64,000 nucleotides of DNA from contig NZ_CP157355.1 in assembly GCF_040047665.1 (NCBI RefSeq), forward strand, positions 496,001-560,000. The letters are read 5' to 3'. The translations under genes were made by a program, and so were the position numbers. Origin of the DNA: Chitinibacter sp. FCG-7 (lineage in GTDB: Bacteria; Pseudomonadota; Gammaproteobacteria; Burkholderiales; Chitinibacteraceae). This document shows, in pieces, positions 47,391 to 56,488 of the stretch; the first letter of the stretch is position 1, and each line of letters starts with the position of its first letter. Under the pieces are notes generated by a model that searched no databases, was not told where the DNA came from, and saw only the letters and a list, made by a program, of their open reading frames with translations.

Positions 47391-47762
47391 ATGAAAAAAT
47401 CACTCGCACTGCTCGCCTTCACCGTTCTATCGATTGGCAGCGCCCTTGCCGCCCCTTCACCCACCGAAGTATGTGCATCACAAGCGGCTGAGAAAAAACT
47501 CTCTGGCGCGGCCAAGAACAGCTTTTTGACCAAATGTGAAAAAGACATGGCCACCATGCCTAGCCAGTGTGAAGGACAGGCTAAAGAGAAAAAACTCGCA
47601 GGTGCTGCCAAAAACAGCTTTATCAAAAAGTGCGAGAACGACGCCGCAGCCAGCAGCGTGAGCAATCAGTGCGAAGCCAAAGCCAAAGAGAAAAAGCTCG
47701 CAGGCGCGGCCAAAAACAGCTTTGTGAGCAAATGCCAGAAAGACGGCATGGCGACTAAGTAG
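47391..47762 (+). CDS. Secreted protein with three PsiF-like repeats
   Basis: 123-aa exported protein: signal peptide (about 1-20, ending SALA-AP), then three near-identical repeats of about 22 residues, each of the form C-x3-A-x-EKKL-x-GAAKNSF-x2-KC, separated by short Met/Ala/Ser-rich linkers. Each repeat begins and ends with Cys, so three intra-repeat disulfides are likely in the periplasm. The repeat resembles the PsiF repeat of the phosphate-starvation-inducible E. coli PsiF, whose function is unknown. It has three repeats instead of the usual two. Start at 47391 fits the signal peptide. Confidence 0.82.
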   Translation: MKKSLALLAFTVLSIGSALAAPSPTEVCASQAAEKKLSGAAKNSFLTKCEKDMATMPSQCEGQAKEKKLAGAAKNSFIKKCENDAAASSVSNQCEAKAKEKKLAGAAKNSFVSKCQKDGMATK

Positions 47763-47814
47763 GCCGACAGCCACTGCGCACTACGCCCAACATACAAACG
47801 CACGACATACAAAA

Positions 47815-47849
47815 CCCAGTCAGCGTCTAGCGCGACTGGGTTTATTTTT
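47815..47849 (+). terminator. terminator of the PsiF-like gene
   Basis: CCCAGTC (47815-47821)/GACTGGG (47834-47840), followed by TTTATTTTT on the plus strand, 52 bases after the stop. Confidence 0.85.
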
Positions 47850-47889
47850 GAACCCAACGTCCATGGCTACAATTGCATTCAGGCATGAA

Positions 47890-47933
47890 AAAAGCCCCGA
47901 AAATCCAGAATTACCAGGACTTTCGGGGCTTTT
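47890..47933 (-). terminator. terminator of tRNA-Leu
   Basis: AAAAGCCCCGAAA (47890-47902)/TTTCGGGGCTTTT (47921-47933), 13-bp stem with an 18-base loop, running into a T-rich stretch on the minus strand just past the tRNA-Leu 3' end. Confidence 0.88.
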
Positions 47934-47956
47934 CTCTAAGTTCAACTATTGCTAGT

Positions 47957-48041
47957 TGGTGCGAGCGGAGAGACTCGAACTCTCACACCTTACGGCGCTG
48001 GAACCTAAATCCAGTGCGTCTACCAATTCCGCCACGCTCGC
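47957..48041 (-). tRNA. tRNA-Leu (TAG)
   Basis: An 85-nt class II tRNA on the minus strand with encoded CCA. Acceptor GCGAGCG/CGCTCGC, anticodon stem CTGGA/TCCAG around TTTAGGT (anticodon TAG), an extended variable arm and T-arm AGAGTTCGAGTCTCT. It has its own promoter and terminator. Confidence 0.96.
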
Positions 48042-48086
48042 ACTTCAATCATCTCACCGCCGTGTTGCGCCGTGAAAATCTTGTAG

Positions 48087-48599
<513 letters not shown>

Positions 48600-48620
48600 A
48601 TTCACGCCATTCAAGCCAGA

Positions 48621-48650
48621 AAAAACCCCCATGCAAGTATGGGGTTTTTA
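48621..48650 (+). terminator. terminator of glnB
   Basis: CCCCAT (48627-48632)/ATGGGG (48639-48644) flanked by A5 and T5 tracts that extend the stem; TTTTTATTTAT follows on the plus strand. Confidence 0.9.
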
Positions 48651-48692
48651 TTTATCTTCTTGTTCAGCAGCATTGAATCAACTTAATCGCAG

Positions 48693-49715
48693 TCAAAACC
48701 CAGCCAGCACAATCTTGCCTTGCACACGGCCCCTTTCGAGTAGTGCATGGGCACGGCGAAGATTTTCTGCATTGATGAGGCCAAATTGCTCATTCACCGT
48801 GGTGCGCAGCACGCCTTGGTCAATTAAATCGGCCACCGCATTGAGCAAATGATGCTGCTCGATCATATCGGCGGTTTGGTACAGCGAGCGGGTAAACATC
48901 AGTTCCCAGTGAATCGCCACGCTTTTACGTTTGAACGGCATCACATCGAGCACCCGTGGATCGTCGATCAAACCAAAATGGCCCTGCGGTGCGATGCTCT
49001 CCAGAATCTGCGGTAAATGCTGTTCGGTCTGATTCAGGCTAACAATGTGTGTGACCTGCGGGATGCCAATGCGCTGCAGCTCTTCGCTCAGCGGCAGGCG
49101 GTGATCGATCACATGATGCGCGCCCAAATCCCGCACCCATTGCTGGGTTTCGGGCCGTGAAGCGGTGGCAATAATCGTCAGGCCCGTTAATTGGCGCGCC
49201 AATTGAATCATCACCGAGCCTACGCCGCCCGCCGCACCAATAATCAGCAATTGCTGCTCGCTCGGTGTTGAAGAACTTGAAGAATGGGCAATTTGCAGGC
49301 GATCAAACAGCATTTCCCACGCGGTAATCGCGGTTAATGGCAAGGCTGCGGCGGCAGCGAAATCTAGGCTGCTCGGCATACGGCCGACAATCCGCTCATC
49401 CACCGTTTGGTATTGCGCATTACTACCTTGGCGCGAAATATCACCGGCGTACCAGACCCGATCACCGACCTGAAACAAACTCGCCTGCGGCCCGACGGCG
49501 GTCACCACGCCGGTGGCATCCCAACCCAGCACTTTCCATGCGCCGTCTGGCGCGTTCACCCCATTACGAATCTTGGTATCAACCGGGTTGACCGATACGG
49601 CTTGTACTTCGATCAATAGTTCTCGACCTTCTGGGCGCGGTACTGGTAAATCAATATCTTGCAAACCCAGCTCGACAGTCAGCGGGTGAGCAGTTTGGTA
49701 GGCAATGGCTTTCAT
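48693..49715 (-). CDS. Zinc-type alcohol dehydrogenase-like / quinone oxidoreductase
   Basis: 340-aa medium-chain dehydrogenase/reductase. GroES-like N-terminal domain (VSVNPVDTKIRNG, VLGWDATGVVTAVG) and a Rossmann domain with LLIIGAAGGVGSVMIQLARQ binding NADPH. The zinc ligands of true alcohol dehydrogenases are missing, so it is closer to quinone oxidoreductases despite the subfamily's usual name. It follows the ene-reductase gene by 85 bases in the same direction, with a divergent LysR regulator beyond, suggesting a reductive detoxification operon. Confidence 0.85.
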   Translation of the reverse strand: MKAIAYQTAHPLTVELGLQDIDLPVPRPEGRELLIEVQAVSVNPVDTKIRNGVNAPDGAWKVLGWDATGVVTAVGPQASLFQVGDRVWYAGDISRQGSNAQYQTVDERIVGRMPSSLDFAAAAALPLTAITAWEMLFDRLQIAHSSSSSTPSEQQLLIIGAAGGVGSVMIQLARQLTGLTIIATASRPETQQWVRDLGAHHVIDHRLPLSEELQRIGIPQVTHIVSLNQTEQHLPQILESIAPQGHFGLIDDPRVLDVMPFKRKSVAIHWELMFTRSLYQTADMIEQHHLLNAVADLIDQGVLRTTVNEQFGLINAENLRRAHALLERGRVQGKIVLAGF

Positions 49716-49800
49716 GGTGATCTCCTAAAATTTTGGGCAATAGCCCGCCCGCACGGCCATCAAGGCCGTGGGGGAGCTGCAATGGATGGATTAAGTGGAA

Positions 49801-50892
49801 TTAAGTCGCTGCGGGATAGTCGGTGTAGCCCTTAGCATTACCGCCAAATAGCGTTGCGCCATCCAGTTGCGCCAACGACTGTCCAGTGGCAATGCGGCGC
49901 GGAAAATCAGGGTTAGCAATAAAGGGGCGGCCAAAGGCCACCAGATCGGCCAGACTTTGGCTCAAAATCAACTCGGCCTTTTCTGGCGTGTAGCCACCGG
50001 CCACAATCAATGCGCCAGTAAAGGTATTGCGCAATTGCTGGCGAAATGACAGCGGCACCACCGGCGCATCATCCCAATCAGCCTCCGACAAATGCAGATA
50101 AGCAATCCCTAGTCTATTTAGCTGCTCGGCCGCCAGTAAAATGGTCGGAATAATGTCAGGGCAATCCATACCACGGGCAGTGATAAACGGCGCTAGCCGC
50201 ACGCCGACGCGCTCAGCACCAACTTCATCAACCACTGCCGCGGTAATTTCCTGCAGGAAACGCACGCGGTTTTCGCGGCTACCGCCGTATTGATCTTGGC
50301 GCAAATTTGAGGTGGTGCGTAAAAACTGATCAATCAGATACCCATTGGCACCGTGAATCTCCACCCCATCAAAACCGGCGGCCATTGCATTGGCTGCTCC
50401 ACGGCGAAAATCATCGACGATATCGGCAATTTCAGCGGTTTCGAGCGCGCGCGGCAGCGGGCAATCAACCATCGCGCCCTTGCCACTTTCATCGGCTACC
50501 CACACTTGCGCCTGCGGCAAAATGGCCGATGGGGCCACAGGGGCTTCTCCACCATGAAATGACGCATGCGACATCCGGCCCACATGCCACAACTGCAAAA
50601 AGATTTTGCCCCCTGCCGCATGCACCGCATCGGTGACCAAGCGCCATCCATTGATTTGCGCCGTAGTGTAAATACCTGGCGTAAAGCTATAGCCCTGCCC
50701 TTGGCGCGAAATTTGCGTTGCTTCACTAATGATTAGGCCGGCGCTGACGCGCTGTGCGTAATACTCGGCCATCAAGGCGTTGGGAATATCACCCGGCTGG
50801 GTGGTGCGGCAACGTGTCATCGGCGCCATCACGATGCGGTTTTTGAGTGAGTGAGTCGCTAATGAAGCTGCACTAAATAGCTGGGTAAACAT
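49801..50892 (-). CDS. nemA: Alkene reductase of the Old Yellow Enzyme family (NemA-like)
   Basis: 363-aa FMN-dependent ene-reductase. Seen: FSAASLATHSLKNRIVMAPM with the start of the TIM barrel, LQLWHVGRMSH, the substrate-binding HGANGYLIDQFLR (His/Asn pair), DQYGGSRENRVRFL, and GRPFIANPD. It reduces activated alkenes and nitro compounds using NADPH. ATG 50892 has AAGGAG 7 bases upstream; a TTG at 50898 is rejected. Likely regulated by the divergent LysR protein. Confidence 0.92.
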   Translation of the reverse strand: MFTQLFSAASLATHSLKNRIVMAPMTRCRTTQPGDIPNALMAEYYAQRVSAGLIISEATQISRQGQGYSFTPGIYTTAQINGWRLVTDAVHAAGGKIFLQLWHVGRMSHASFHGGEAPVAPSAILPQAQVWVADESGKGAMVDCPLPRALETAEIADIVDDFRRGAANAMAAGFDGVEIHGANGYLIDQFLRTTSNLRQDQYGGSRENRVRFLQEITAAVVDEVGAERVGVRLAPFITARGMDCPDIIPTILLAAEQLNRLGIAYLHLSEADWDDAPVVPLSFRQQLRNTFTGALIVAGGYTPEKAELILSQSLADLVAFGRPFIANPDFPRRIATGQSLAQLDGATLFGGNAKGYTDYPAAT

Positions 50893-50983
50893 AGTCAAAC
50901 TCCTTGGGGACGGATCAAATTTTGCAATGAGGCTATTATTGCAGCCGATGAAAATTTAATAAACTTGCCATTTAGATAAAGAT

Positions 50984-51002
50984 CTTCAACAATTTATTGA
51001 AG
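50984..51002. promoter_or_regulatory. LysR-type operator dyad
   Basis: CTTCAA (50984-50989), 7 bases, TTGAAG (50997-51002): a perfect 6-bp inverted repeat with AT-rich spacer in the divergent region between nemA and the LysR gene, 18 bases before the LysR start. Autoregulation and control of nemA are inferred. Confidence 0.55.
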
Positions 51003-51019
51003 GTAACGAGGGATCTGCG

Positions 51020-51937
51020 GTGAAATTACTGCGCGAATTTGAGATATTTATCCACACCGCCCAAACCGGCAGCCTGTCCGATGCCGCCCGCTTGCTTGAT
51101 TTAAGCCCAGCCGCCACCAGCATTGCCATCAAGCGGCTCGAAGCTCAGCTCAATACCGCACTGTTTATTCGCTCGACGCGTAGCTTGCGGCTCACCCAGG
51201 CTGGTGAGGTATTTTTGCAGCATTGCCTGCCCGCCGTGCAAATGCTGCAAGATGGCTGTCGCGCGGTGCAGGCCGGCGATCAGCTCAGTGGTGTACTACA
51301 AATTTCGCTACCATCCGATCTGGGGCGCAACGTCATCCTGCCGTGGCTCGATGAGTTTCAACACCAATACCAGCAAATCAAATTGCGCGTGGCCATTTCG
51401 GATCGGCTGGTTGATATTTTTCGCGAATCGGTCGATCTGGCTTTGCGCTACGGCAGCCTGCCCGATTCGGCGATGATTGCATTGCCGGTCTGTAGTGAAA
51501 ATCGCCGCGTATTGTGCGCCGCGCCCTCCTACTTGGCGCGGCATGGCACGCCGCAGCAATTCAGTGATCTGGCGCAGCACAATTGCCTGTGCTTTATGCT
51601 GGGCGACTATGTATATGATCGTTGGCGTTTTAGTGCACAGAGGCAGGAAGTATCGGTTCAGGTCAGCGGCGATCGGGTCGCACTCGATGGCGATGCGGTG
51701 CGGCGTTGGGCGGTAGCCGGTTTTGGGATTGCCTACAAATCGCAATTGGATATCGCAGAAGATCTACAGGCCGGTCGCCTGATTCGCCTATGCCCCGACT
51801 TGGAAGGCGAAGCCGCCCCGCTCAACTTGCTATGCGCCGATCGCCGCCAGATCAGCCCGCTGGTGCAAGCGCTGCAAGCTTTTCTTAGCCAGCGCTGCGC
51901 AGCGCTGTTGAGTACACAGGGGAGCAGCAGCGACTGA
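51020..51937 (+). CDS. LysR-family transcriptional regulator of the nemA region
   Basis: 305-aa LysR regulator: helix-turn-helix at about 1-60 (TGSLSDAARLLDLSPAATSI) and effector-binding domain at about 88-290. GTG start 17 bases after an operator-like dyad. Its divergent placement from nemA and the quinone-reductase gene suggests it controls them, perhaps in response to electrophiles or quinones. Confidence 0.87.
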   Translation: MKLLREFEIFIHTAQTGSLSDAARLLDLSPAATSIAIKRLEAQLNTALFIRSTRSLRLTQAGEVFLQHCLPAVQMLQDGCRAVQAGDQLSGVLQISLPSDLGRNVILPWLDEFQHQYQQIKLRVAISDRLVDIFRESVDLALRYGSLPDSAMIALPVCSENRRVLCAAPSYLARHGTPQQFSDLAQHNCLCFMLGDYVYDRWRFSAQRQEVSVQVSGDRVALDGDAVRRWAVAGFGIAYKSQLDIAEDLQAGRLIRLCPDLEGEAAPLNLLCADRRQISPLVQALQAFLSQRCAALLSTQGSSSD

Positions 51938-51988
51938 TACAAGGGAGTAAGGCAACTGTGCTGATCGGCAAATCGATTCAAATGTAGT

Positions 51989-52013
51989 AGTCCCCCTTCA
52001 TCGAAGGGGGACT
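51989..52013. terminator. hairpin after the LysR gene
   Basis: AGTCCCCCTTC (51989-51999)/GAAGGGGGACT (52003-52013) with a 3-base loop. A strong stem, but the T-run is absent, so factor-independent termination is uncertain. Confidence 0.5.
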
Positions 52014-52058
52014 ATGGGAAATTTCAGCAGTATTCTAGCGATTACCGCAGCAAAATAA

Positions 52059-52108
52059 GGGGTATACCTCTGAACATCAATTTCAGATTGATTTTCAGTC
52101 ACATACCC
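52059..52108. repeat. GGGTAT-bounded inverted repeat, copy 4
   Basis: GGGGTATA (52059-52066) faces ATACCC (52103-52108). The interior folds through CTGAA-c-ATCAAT (52070-52081) and ATTGAT-t-TTCAG (52087-52098). It lies between convergent genes and ends 7 bases before the cobQ stop. Confidence 0.65.
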
Positions 52109-52114
52109 ACAGAC

Positions 52115-53584
52115 CTACATCAAGAGCAAGCCCGCCTGTGCTACTTTCTCCCAATCGAGTGCAGCATCCAGCGCGTCGGCCAAGCGGTCAATTTCCTGCT
52201 CCAGCAATATGCTGGCATCAGGCGCAGCCATGACATCACGCTCGCAACCAGCCCAGCTCAGCAGGCTTTGCAGCGCGGATGGCTCATCAAACACGCCATG
52301 CAGATAGGTCGCCAGAATCTGGCCATCGGGCGAAAGCCAGCCCTCCTCGCGACCATCGTCGAGCACGCACAGGCTGTGCCAATCCGCGCCATGCAGCAAC
52401 AGCTGGCTTTGGCCTAGATGAATCTCATAGCCCTTCACTGCCGCGCCATCATGCAGCAAATGCCCTTGCACATTGATCAACTGCTTGTCAGCCCGCAAGA
52501 CCGTCTCAATGGGTATATGCCCCAAACCCATACTGGACTTAGCCTCTGACTCAATACCCATCGGATCAGCAATCGTCTCGCCCAGAATTTGCAAGCCACC
52601 GCACACGCCGATTAATTTGCCACCGTAGCGCAAATGCCGCGCGATTTGCGCATCCCAACCCTGCGCGCGCAGGTGCGCCAGATCGCCTTGCGTGTTTTTA
52701 CTGCCGGGAATAATTAGCAAATCGCACTCGGGCAAAGGCTGATTCGGGTTAGCAAACTCGCAGCGCACATTCGGCAAGCGGCGCAACGGGTCGAAATCGG
52801 TGTGGTTGGAAATATGTGGCAGCGTGGCAATCACAATGCGGAATTCGCCGTCGGCATTCGCCACTGTTCTAGGTAAGGCATCTTCAGCGGCAATATCCAA
52901 ACCATGCAGATACGGCACCACGGCCAGCACCGGCTTGCCGGTTTTGGCCTCCAGCCAATCGCAGCCGGGCTGCAACAAGCTAATATCGCCGCGAAAACGA
53001 TTAATAATAAAGCCCTTAATCCGCGCCTGCTCCGACTCGCTCAAGCAGACCAACGTGCCGACAAAATGCGCAAACACACCACCCCGATCAATATCGGCCA
53101 CCAACCAAACCGGGCAATCGGCCTCTTCGGCAAAGCCCATATTGGCGATGTCGCCCTGGCGCAAATTCACTTCGGCCGGGCTGCCCGCGCCTTCGACAAT
53201 CACCCAATCATATTGACTCGCCAGTCTGCCCCAAGACTCAAACACGGCCTTTTTGGCGGTGGACTTGTACTCGTGATAATCCACCGCATCTAGGTTGCCA
53301 ATCGATTTACCCTGAATAATCACCTGCGCGCGGCAATCGCTCGACGGTTTGAGCAGTACCGGATTCATATCGGTATGCGCAGCCAAGCCACACGCCACCG
53401 CCTGCACCGCCTGCGCACGACCAATCTCGCCACCGTCCTCGGTCACCGCCGAATTGAGCGCCATATTTTGCGGCTTAAATGGCGCCACTTTAATACCGCG
53501 CCGCACCAGCAGGCGGCACAGCGCGGCGGTTAAAGTCGATTTGCCTGCATCTGACGTGCAGCCTTGAATCATTAAGGTAGGCAT
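52115..53584 (-). CDS. cobQ: Cobyric acid synthase CobQ
   Basis: 489-aa glutamine-dependent amidotransferase that amidates four carboxylates of adenosylcobyrinic acid a,c-diamide. N-terminal ATP-binding part with [17 protein letters not shown] and [13 protein letters not shown]-terminal class I glutaminase-like part with the nucleophile in [10 protein letters not shown] and a late AT-Y-LHGVFD His. No other cobalamin gene and no cobalamin riboswitch is visible nearby, so the rest of the pathway or a salvage route must be elsewhere. Confidence 0.95.
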   Translation of the reverse strand: MPTLMIQGCTSDAGKSTLTAALCRLLVRRGIKVAPFKPQNMALNSAVTEDGGEIGRAQAVQAVACGLAAHTDMNPVLLKPSSDCRAQVIIQGKSIGNLDAVDYHEYKSTAKKAVFESWGRLASQYDWVIVEGAGSPAEVNLRQGDIANMGFAEEADCPVWLVADIDRGGVFAHFVGTLVCLSESEQARIKGFIINRFRGDISLLQPGCDWLEAKTGKPVLAVVPYLHGLDIAAEDALPRTVANADGEFRIVIATLPHISNHTDFDPLRRLPNVRCEFANPNQPLPECDLLIIPGSKNTQGDLAHLRAQGWDAQIARHLRYGGKLIGVCGGLQILGETIADPMGIESEAKSSMGLGHIPIETVLRADKQLINVQGHLLHDGAAVKGYEIHLGQSQLLLHGADWHSLCVLDDGREEGWLSPDGQILATYLHGVFDEPSALQSLLSWAGCERDVMAAPDASILLEQEIDRLADALDAALDWEKVAQAGLLLM

Positions 53585-53620
53585 TGATACCCTTTAGACA
53601 TGCACCCAAAATGAATGCAT

Positions 53621-54430
53621 TTAATTTTTCAACGGGATATAGATTTTCGTAATGCTATCGGGGTGAGTTGGCCCCAAAAAGCATTCACCATAGTGCTCAA
53701 AATCTATCGCTTCATCGACCTGCATGCCAGCCGCGGGCAACCATTCCTGATAGGCCGCTTGGTAAGTTTCCTGCATCGTACTGACTACACCACGGTGCTC
53801 AACACAGGCATAGGTGCGAGCAGGAATGTCAACCGCGACCATTCCGACTGGAATCGCAGTTTGGCTATCCACCGAAACGCCTGCAATATAACGCCAATTA
53901 CCATTTTCCAATGGCTGACAGACCCCATATGAATCTGGCGATTTGTTTTGGCGAACGATTTCATGCTCACGCATTAGGAAACGTTGCCACATTTCGGGAA
54001 TCGATTCCTCGTCATTGGCTTGCCAGAGCATGCCAATAATTCGTTTTGCTGGATAAGTTACACGCTGAGGGATTTGCATTGCCGCGATACTCCATTCTTG
54101 AGTTAAAAAGTAATTCAGTTGGGTGAGTACCTGCTGCTGCTTTGCAATCTCTGCAGCCATCGTCGTCGCATGATCCTGCAAAAATTCTCGCATGGTTGCC
54201 GCATCATTTAATACGCCCTGCTCAGCCAATTCGCGGATCGTTTCCAGCGCTACGCCAAACTGACGTAACCAGACGATGCGACCCAAAGTCTCGATTTGTT
54301 CCGCACGATAATAGCGATAGTGATTGTCGTTGCCAGTCATCGTTGGGCGAAACAAGCCGATGTTGTCGTAATGCCGCAAGGTTTTGGTCGTTAAACCAAA
54401 ACAGCGCGCCATTTGGCCGATAGTAAGCAT
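53621..54430 (-). CDS. MerR-family regulator with GyrI-like effector domain
   Basis: 269 aa. N-terminal MerR helix-turn-helix (LTIGQMARCFGLTTKTLRHY, about 1-70), coiled-coil dimerisation helix (about 75-120) and a C-terminal GyrI-like/AraC-E-bind domain (about 120-268) of the BmrR/BltR type that binds small hydrophobic ligands in multidrug regulators. No efflux gene is adjacent, so the target is unknown. A MerR-like dyad lies in front of its start. Confidence 0.85.
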   Translation of the reverse strand: MLTIGQMARCFGLTTKTLRHYDNIGLFRPTMTGNDNHYRYYRAEQIETLGRIVWLRQFGVALETIRELAEQGVLNDAATMREFLQDHATTMAAEIAKQQQVLTQLNYFLTQEWSIAAMQIPQRVTYPAKRIIGMLWQANDEESIPEMWQRFLMREHEIVRQNKSPDSYGVCQPLENGNWRYIAGVSVDSQTAIPVGMVAVDIPARTYACVEHRGVVSTMQETYQAAYQEWLPAAGMQVDEAIDFEHYGECFLGPTHPDSITKIYIPLKN

Positions 54431-54450
54431 TTATGATCCTTTCAGGTACT

Positions 54451-54467
54451 CAATACCTACTGTATTG
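54451..54467. promoter_or_regulatory. MerR-type operator dyad
   Basis: CAATAC-ctact-GTATTG, a perfect 6-bp inverted repeat with 5-base spacer, 21 bases upstream of the MerR gene start. MerR proteins bind such dyads in promoters with long spacers. Autoregulation is inferred. Confidence 0.5.
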
Positions 54468-54552
54468 CTTTCCCTAAGGGCAAGCTCAAGCGTTTTTACG
54501 AACATAATTCAAAAATTCACATTGCTGCGTTGAATCAAGGTCAGATTCGGGA

Positions 54553-55329
54553 TCAAATATTGGCCAGAAGAAATTCATGCTGAGTTACGACGAAATCCGC
54601 CAAGTGCGACAAAAACGGCGCGTGCGCTGCTTTGTAATGCAATTTAAATTGCGCCTGTGGCAGCGTTTTGGCCAGCCACATGCCAGCGTCAAGCGGCGTT
54701 AAGGTGTCGCGGTCGCCGTATTGCAGCAGCACCGGGCAATCGATCTTGCCCACTTCGCCACGCAAATCGGTATCGCGTAGAATATTGAGGCCATCGGTCA
54801 GATGCGCGAGTTTAGGCTCGCCATGTTTGAACAAATCAGCGAGCAATTCGCGCGTCACTTCGCGGGCGCTGGCGTCGCCCATCGCTTGCAGGCTGATAAA
54901 GCGTTTCAGCGTGCCTTGCCAGTCGGTTTGCAGCGCAGCGGCAAATTGCTCGAGCACCTTTTGCGCCATTGCCGGTTGCCAGTCGGACCGTTGCATAAAA
55001 CACGGACTGGACGCGACCAGTGTCAGAGAGCGAATTTTATCGCGTTGCTGCAAGGCCCAGTTTGTCGCCACCGCGCCGCCGAGCGACCAGCCGACGACTT
55101 GCACCGGAAAAGGAAAAGCTGCATCGACCGCGTCGACCATCGTTTGCAAAGTCAGCGTTTGATCGTCGGCCAATTTGCTGCCGCCGTGACCGGGCAAATC
55201 CACCACGTGCACGCAGAAATCCTGCTCCAACTCGCGCACCACGGCGTTCCACACCGTGCCATTCATCGCCCAACCGTGCAGCAACACCACATCGGGGCCA
55301 CGCCCGCGCGTTTCAATTAATAATTCCAT
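54553..55329 (-). CDS. bioH: Pimeloyl-[ACP] methyl ester carboxylesterase BioH
   Basis: 258-aa alpha/beta-hydrolase that removes the methyl ester from pimeloyl-ACP in biotin synthesis. Seen: VVLLHGWAMNGTVW, the nucleophile elbow VVGWSLGGAVA (Ser at about 80), acid in LQYGDRDTLTP and His in YKAAHAPFLSH. Length matches E. coli BioH (256). ATG 55329 is chosen; no strong ribosome-binding site is seen. No other bio gene is adjacent. Confidence 0.85.
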   Translation of the reverse strand: MELLIETRGRGPDVVLLHGWAMNGTVWNAVVRELEQDFCVHVVDLPGHGGSKLADDQTLTLQTMVDAVDAAFPFPVQVVGWSLGGAVATNWALQQRDKIRSLTLVASSPCFMQRSDWQPAMAQKVLEQFAAALQTDWQGTLKRFISLQAMGDASAREVTRELLADLFKHGEPKLAHLTDGLNILRDTDLRGEVGKIDCPVLLQYGDRDTLTPLDAGMWLAKTLPQAQFKLHYKAAHAPFLSHLADFVVTQHEFLLANI

Positions 55330-55408
55330 TGGCAATGAATCCAGTTCATCGGGACTGAGAAGCGTTTAATTTTCGGGTTTAGTACTAATGCAACCGGTCG
55401 CATAAAAA

Positions 55409-55434
55409 AGACCAGACTTTAAACGTGCTGGTCT
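55409..55434 (-). terminator. terminator after hslO
   Basis: AGACCAG (55409-55415)/CTGGTCT (55428-55434); on the minus strand it is followed by TTTTTTATG. It ends the hslO transcript before bioH. Confidence 0.82.
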
Positions 55435-55523
55435 GGCCTGATGGAAGATCTGCACAACTGGCGAGAGAAACACGCCAGTGGCGCCGCCAATGCAGCACCA
55501 GCAGATTAAATGCAGATGGGTAA

Positions 55524-56402
55524 TTACTGCAGGGTTTCACTACCAGCGCTATCCGTGCCGCTATACAGCACACCAATATCTACCGGATCAAACGTGTATT
55601 CCTTGCCACAGAAGTCGCACACCACATGCACATGGCCGCGCTCGGCGAGGACTTCATCGACTTCATGGCGCTCCATCAATTTGATCATGCCACCAACGCG
55701 TTCGCGCGAGCAGGTGCAGGCAAAGCGTGGTGTCGCAGGATCGAACACGCGGGCGCTGTCTTCGTGGAACAGGCGGTATAGCGTTTCGCGCGGTTCGAGC
55801 TCGAGCAATTCTTCGTTTTTGACCGTGTCGGCCAGCGTCACCAGATGTTCCCAGGTGTTTTCCAGATCGTCTTGCGCTGGCATTTTTTGCAGCATCATGC
55901 CCGCCGCGATGCCGTTGTCACAGGCCAGCCACAGCCGCGTGTCGAGCTGCTCGGAATGCGTCATATAGTGCTCGATAATCTGCGCGACCGATTGGCCGAC
56001 TTCCATGCCAACCACGCCCTGATATGCCTCGCCCACCGTTGGATCTATCGTGATCATAAAGCGGCCACGGCCGAGCAATTCAGCGACCGAGGTCTGCTCG
56101 TCAAAGCTACCGATTTTGTCGGCGTCCCAGCGGGCGGTGGCGCGCAGCGTGTTCTGGCTGGTGACTTCAACCACCAGCAATTGCAATGCGCCGGTGCCGT
56201 GCATCTGCATCACCAGCGTGCCGTCAAATTTAAGCATGGCCGATAGCAGTGCGCCTGCGGCCATCAGCTCGCCCAGGCGCGATTGCAGCACCAGCGGATA
56301 ATTGTGACGCGCGAGCACTTCTTTATATGTCGCATCCAGTTTGACCAGCTCGCCGCGTACCGGCGCTTTTTCAAACAGAAACCGCTCTAAAACATCTTTC
56401 AT
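55524..56402 (-). CDS. hslO: Redox-regulated chaperone Hsp33 (HslO)
   Basis: 292-aa Hsp33. The C-terminal redox switch zinc centre is intact: FACTCSRERV (C-x-C) and CDFCGKEYTF (C-x2-C). The N-terminal holdase domain includes LSAMLKFDGTLVMQMHGTG. It is activated by oxidation plus unfolding to protect proteins from aggregation. It is immediately downstream of a proteasome-like gene, giving a proteostasis neighbourhood. A TATAAT box at 56440-56445 (minus strand) probably drives it. Confidence 0.95.
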   Translation of the reverse strand: MKDVLERFLFEKAPVRGELVKLDATYKEVLARHNYPLVLQSRLGELMAAGALLSAMLKFDGTLVMQMHGTGALQLLVVEVTSQNTLRATARWDADKIGSFDEQTSVAELLGRGRFMITIDPTVGEAYQGVVGMEVGQSVAQIIEHYMTHSEQLDTRLWLACDNGIAAGMMLQKMPAQDDLENTWEHLVTLADTVKNEELLELEPRETLYRLFHEDSARVFDPATPRFACTCSRERVGGMIKLMERHEVDEVLAERGHVHVVCDFCGKEYTFDPVDIGVLYSGTDSAGSETLQ

Positions 56403-56439
56403 TCAATTTAACCCTTGGAAAACTTCCTAATTGCCGGGA

Positions 56440-56445
56440 ATTATA
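56440..56445 (-). promoter_or_regulatory. -10 element of hslO
   Basis: TATAAT on the minus strand, 38 bases before the hslO start. The -35 region falls inside the GGTGGATTA repeat and is poor (TTTTTT at 16 bases). Confidence 0.5.
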
Positions 56446-56448
56446 CAC

Positions 56449-56488
56449 GGTGGATTACGCCAAAAAACCTGGCTAATCCACCCTACGG
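56449..56488. repeat. GGTGGATTA...TAATCCACC palindromic intergenic repeat
   Basis: GGTGGATTA (56449-56457) and TAATCCACC (56474-56482) with inner GCCA/TGGC pairs, followed by CTACG. This type of palindrome is common between genes in many bacteria. The repeat overlaps the end of the BPH gene and provides its last codons and TAG stop. Confidence 0.7.
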
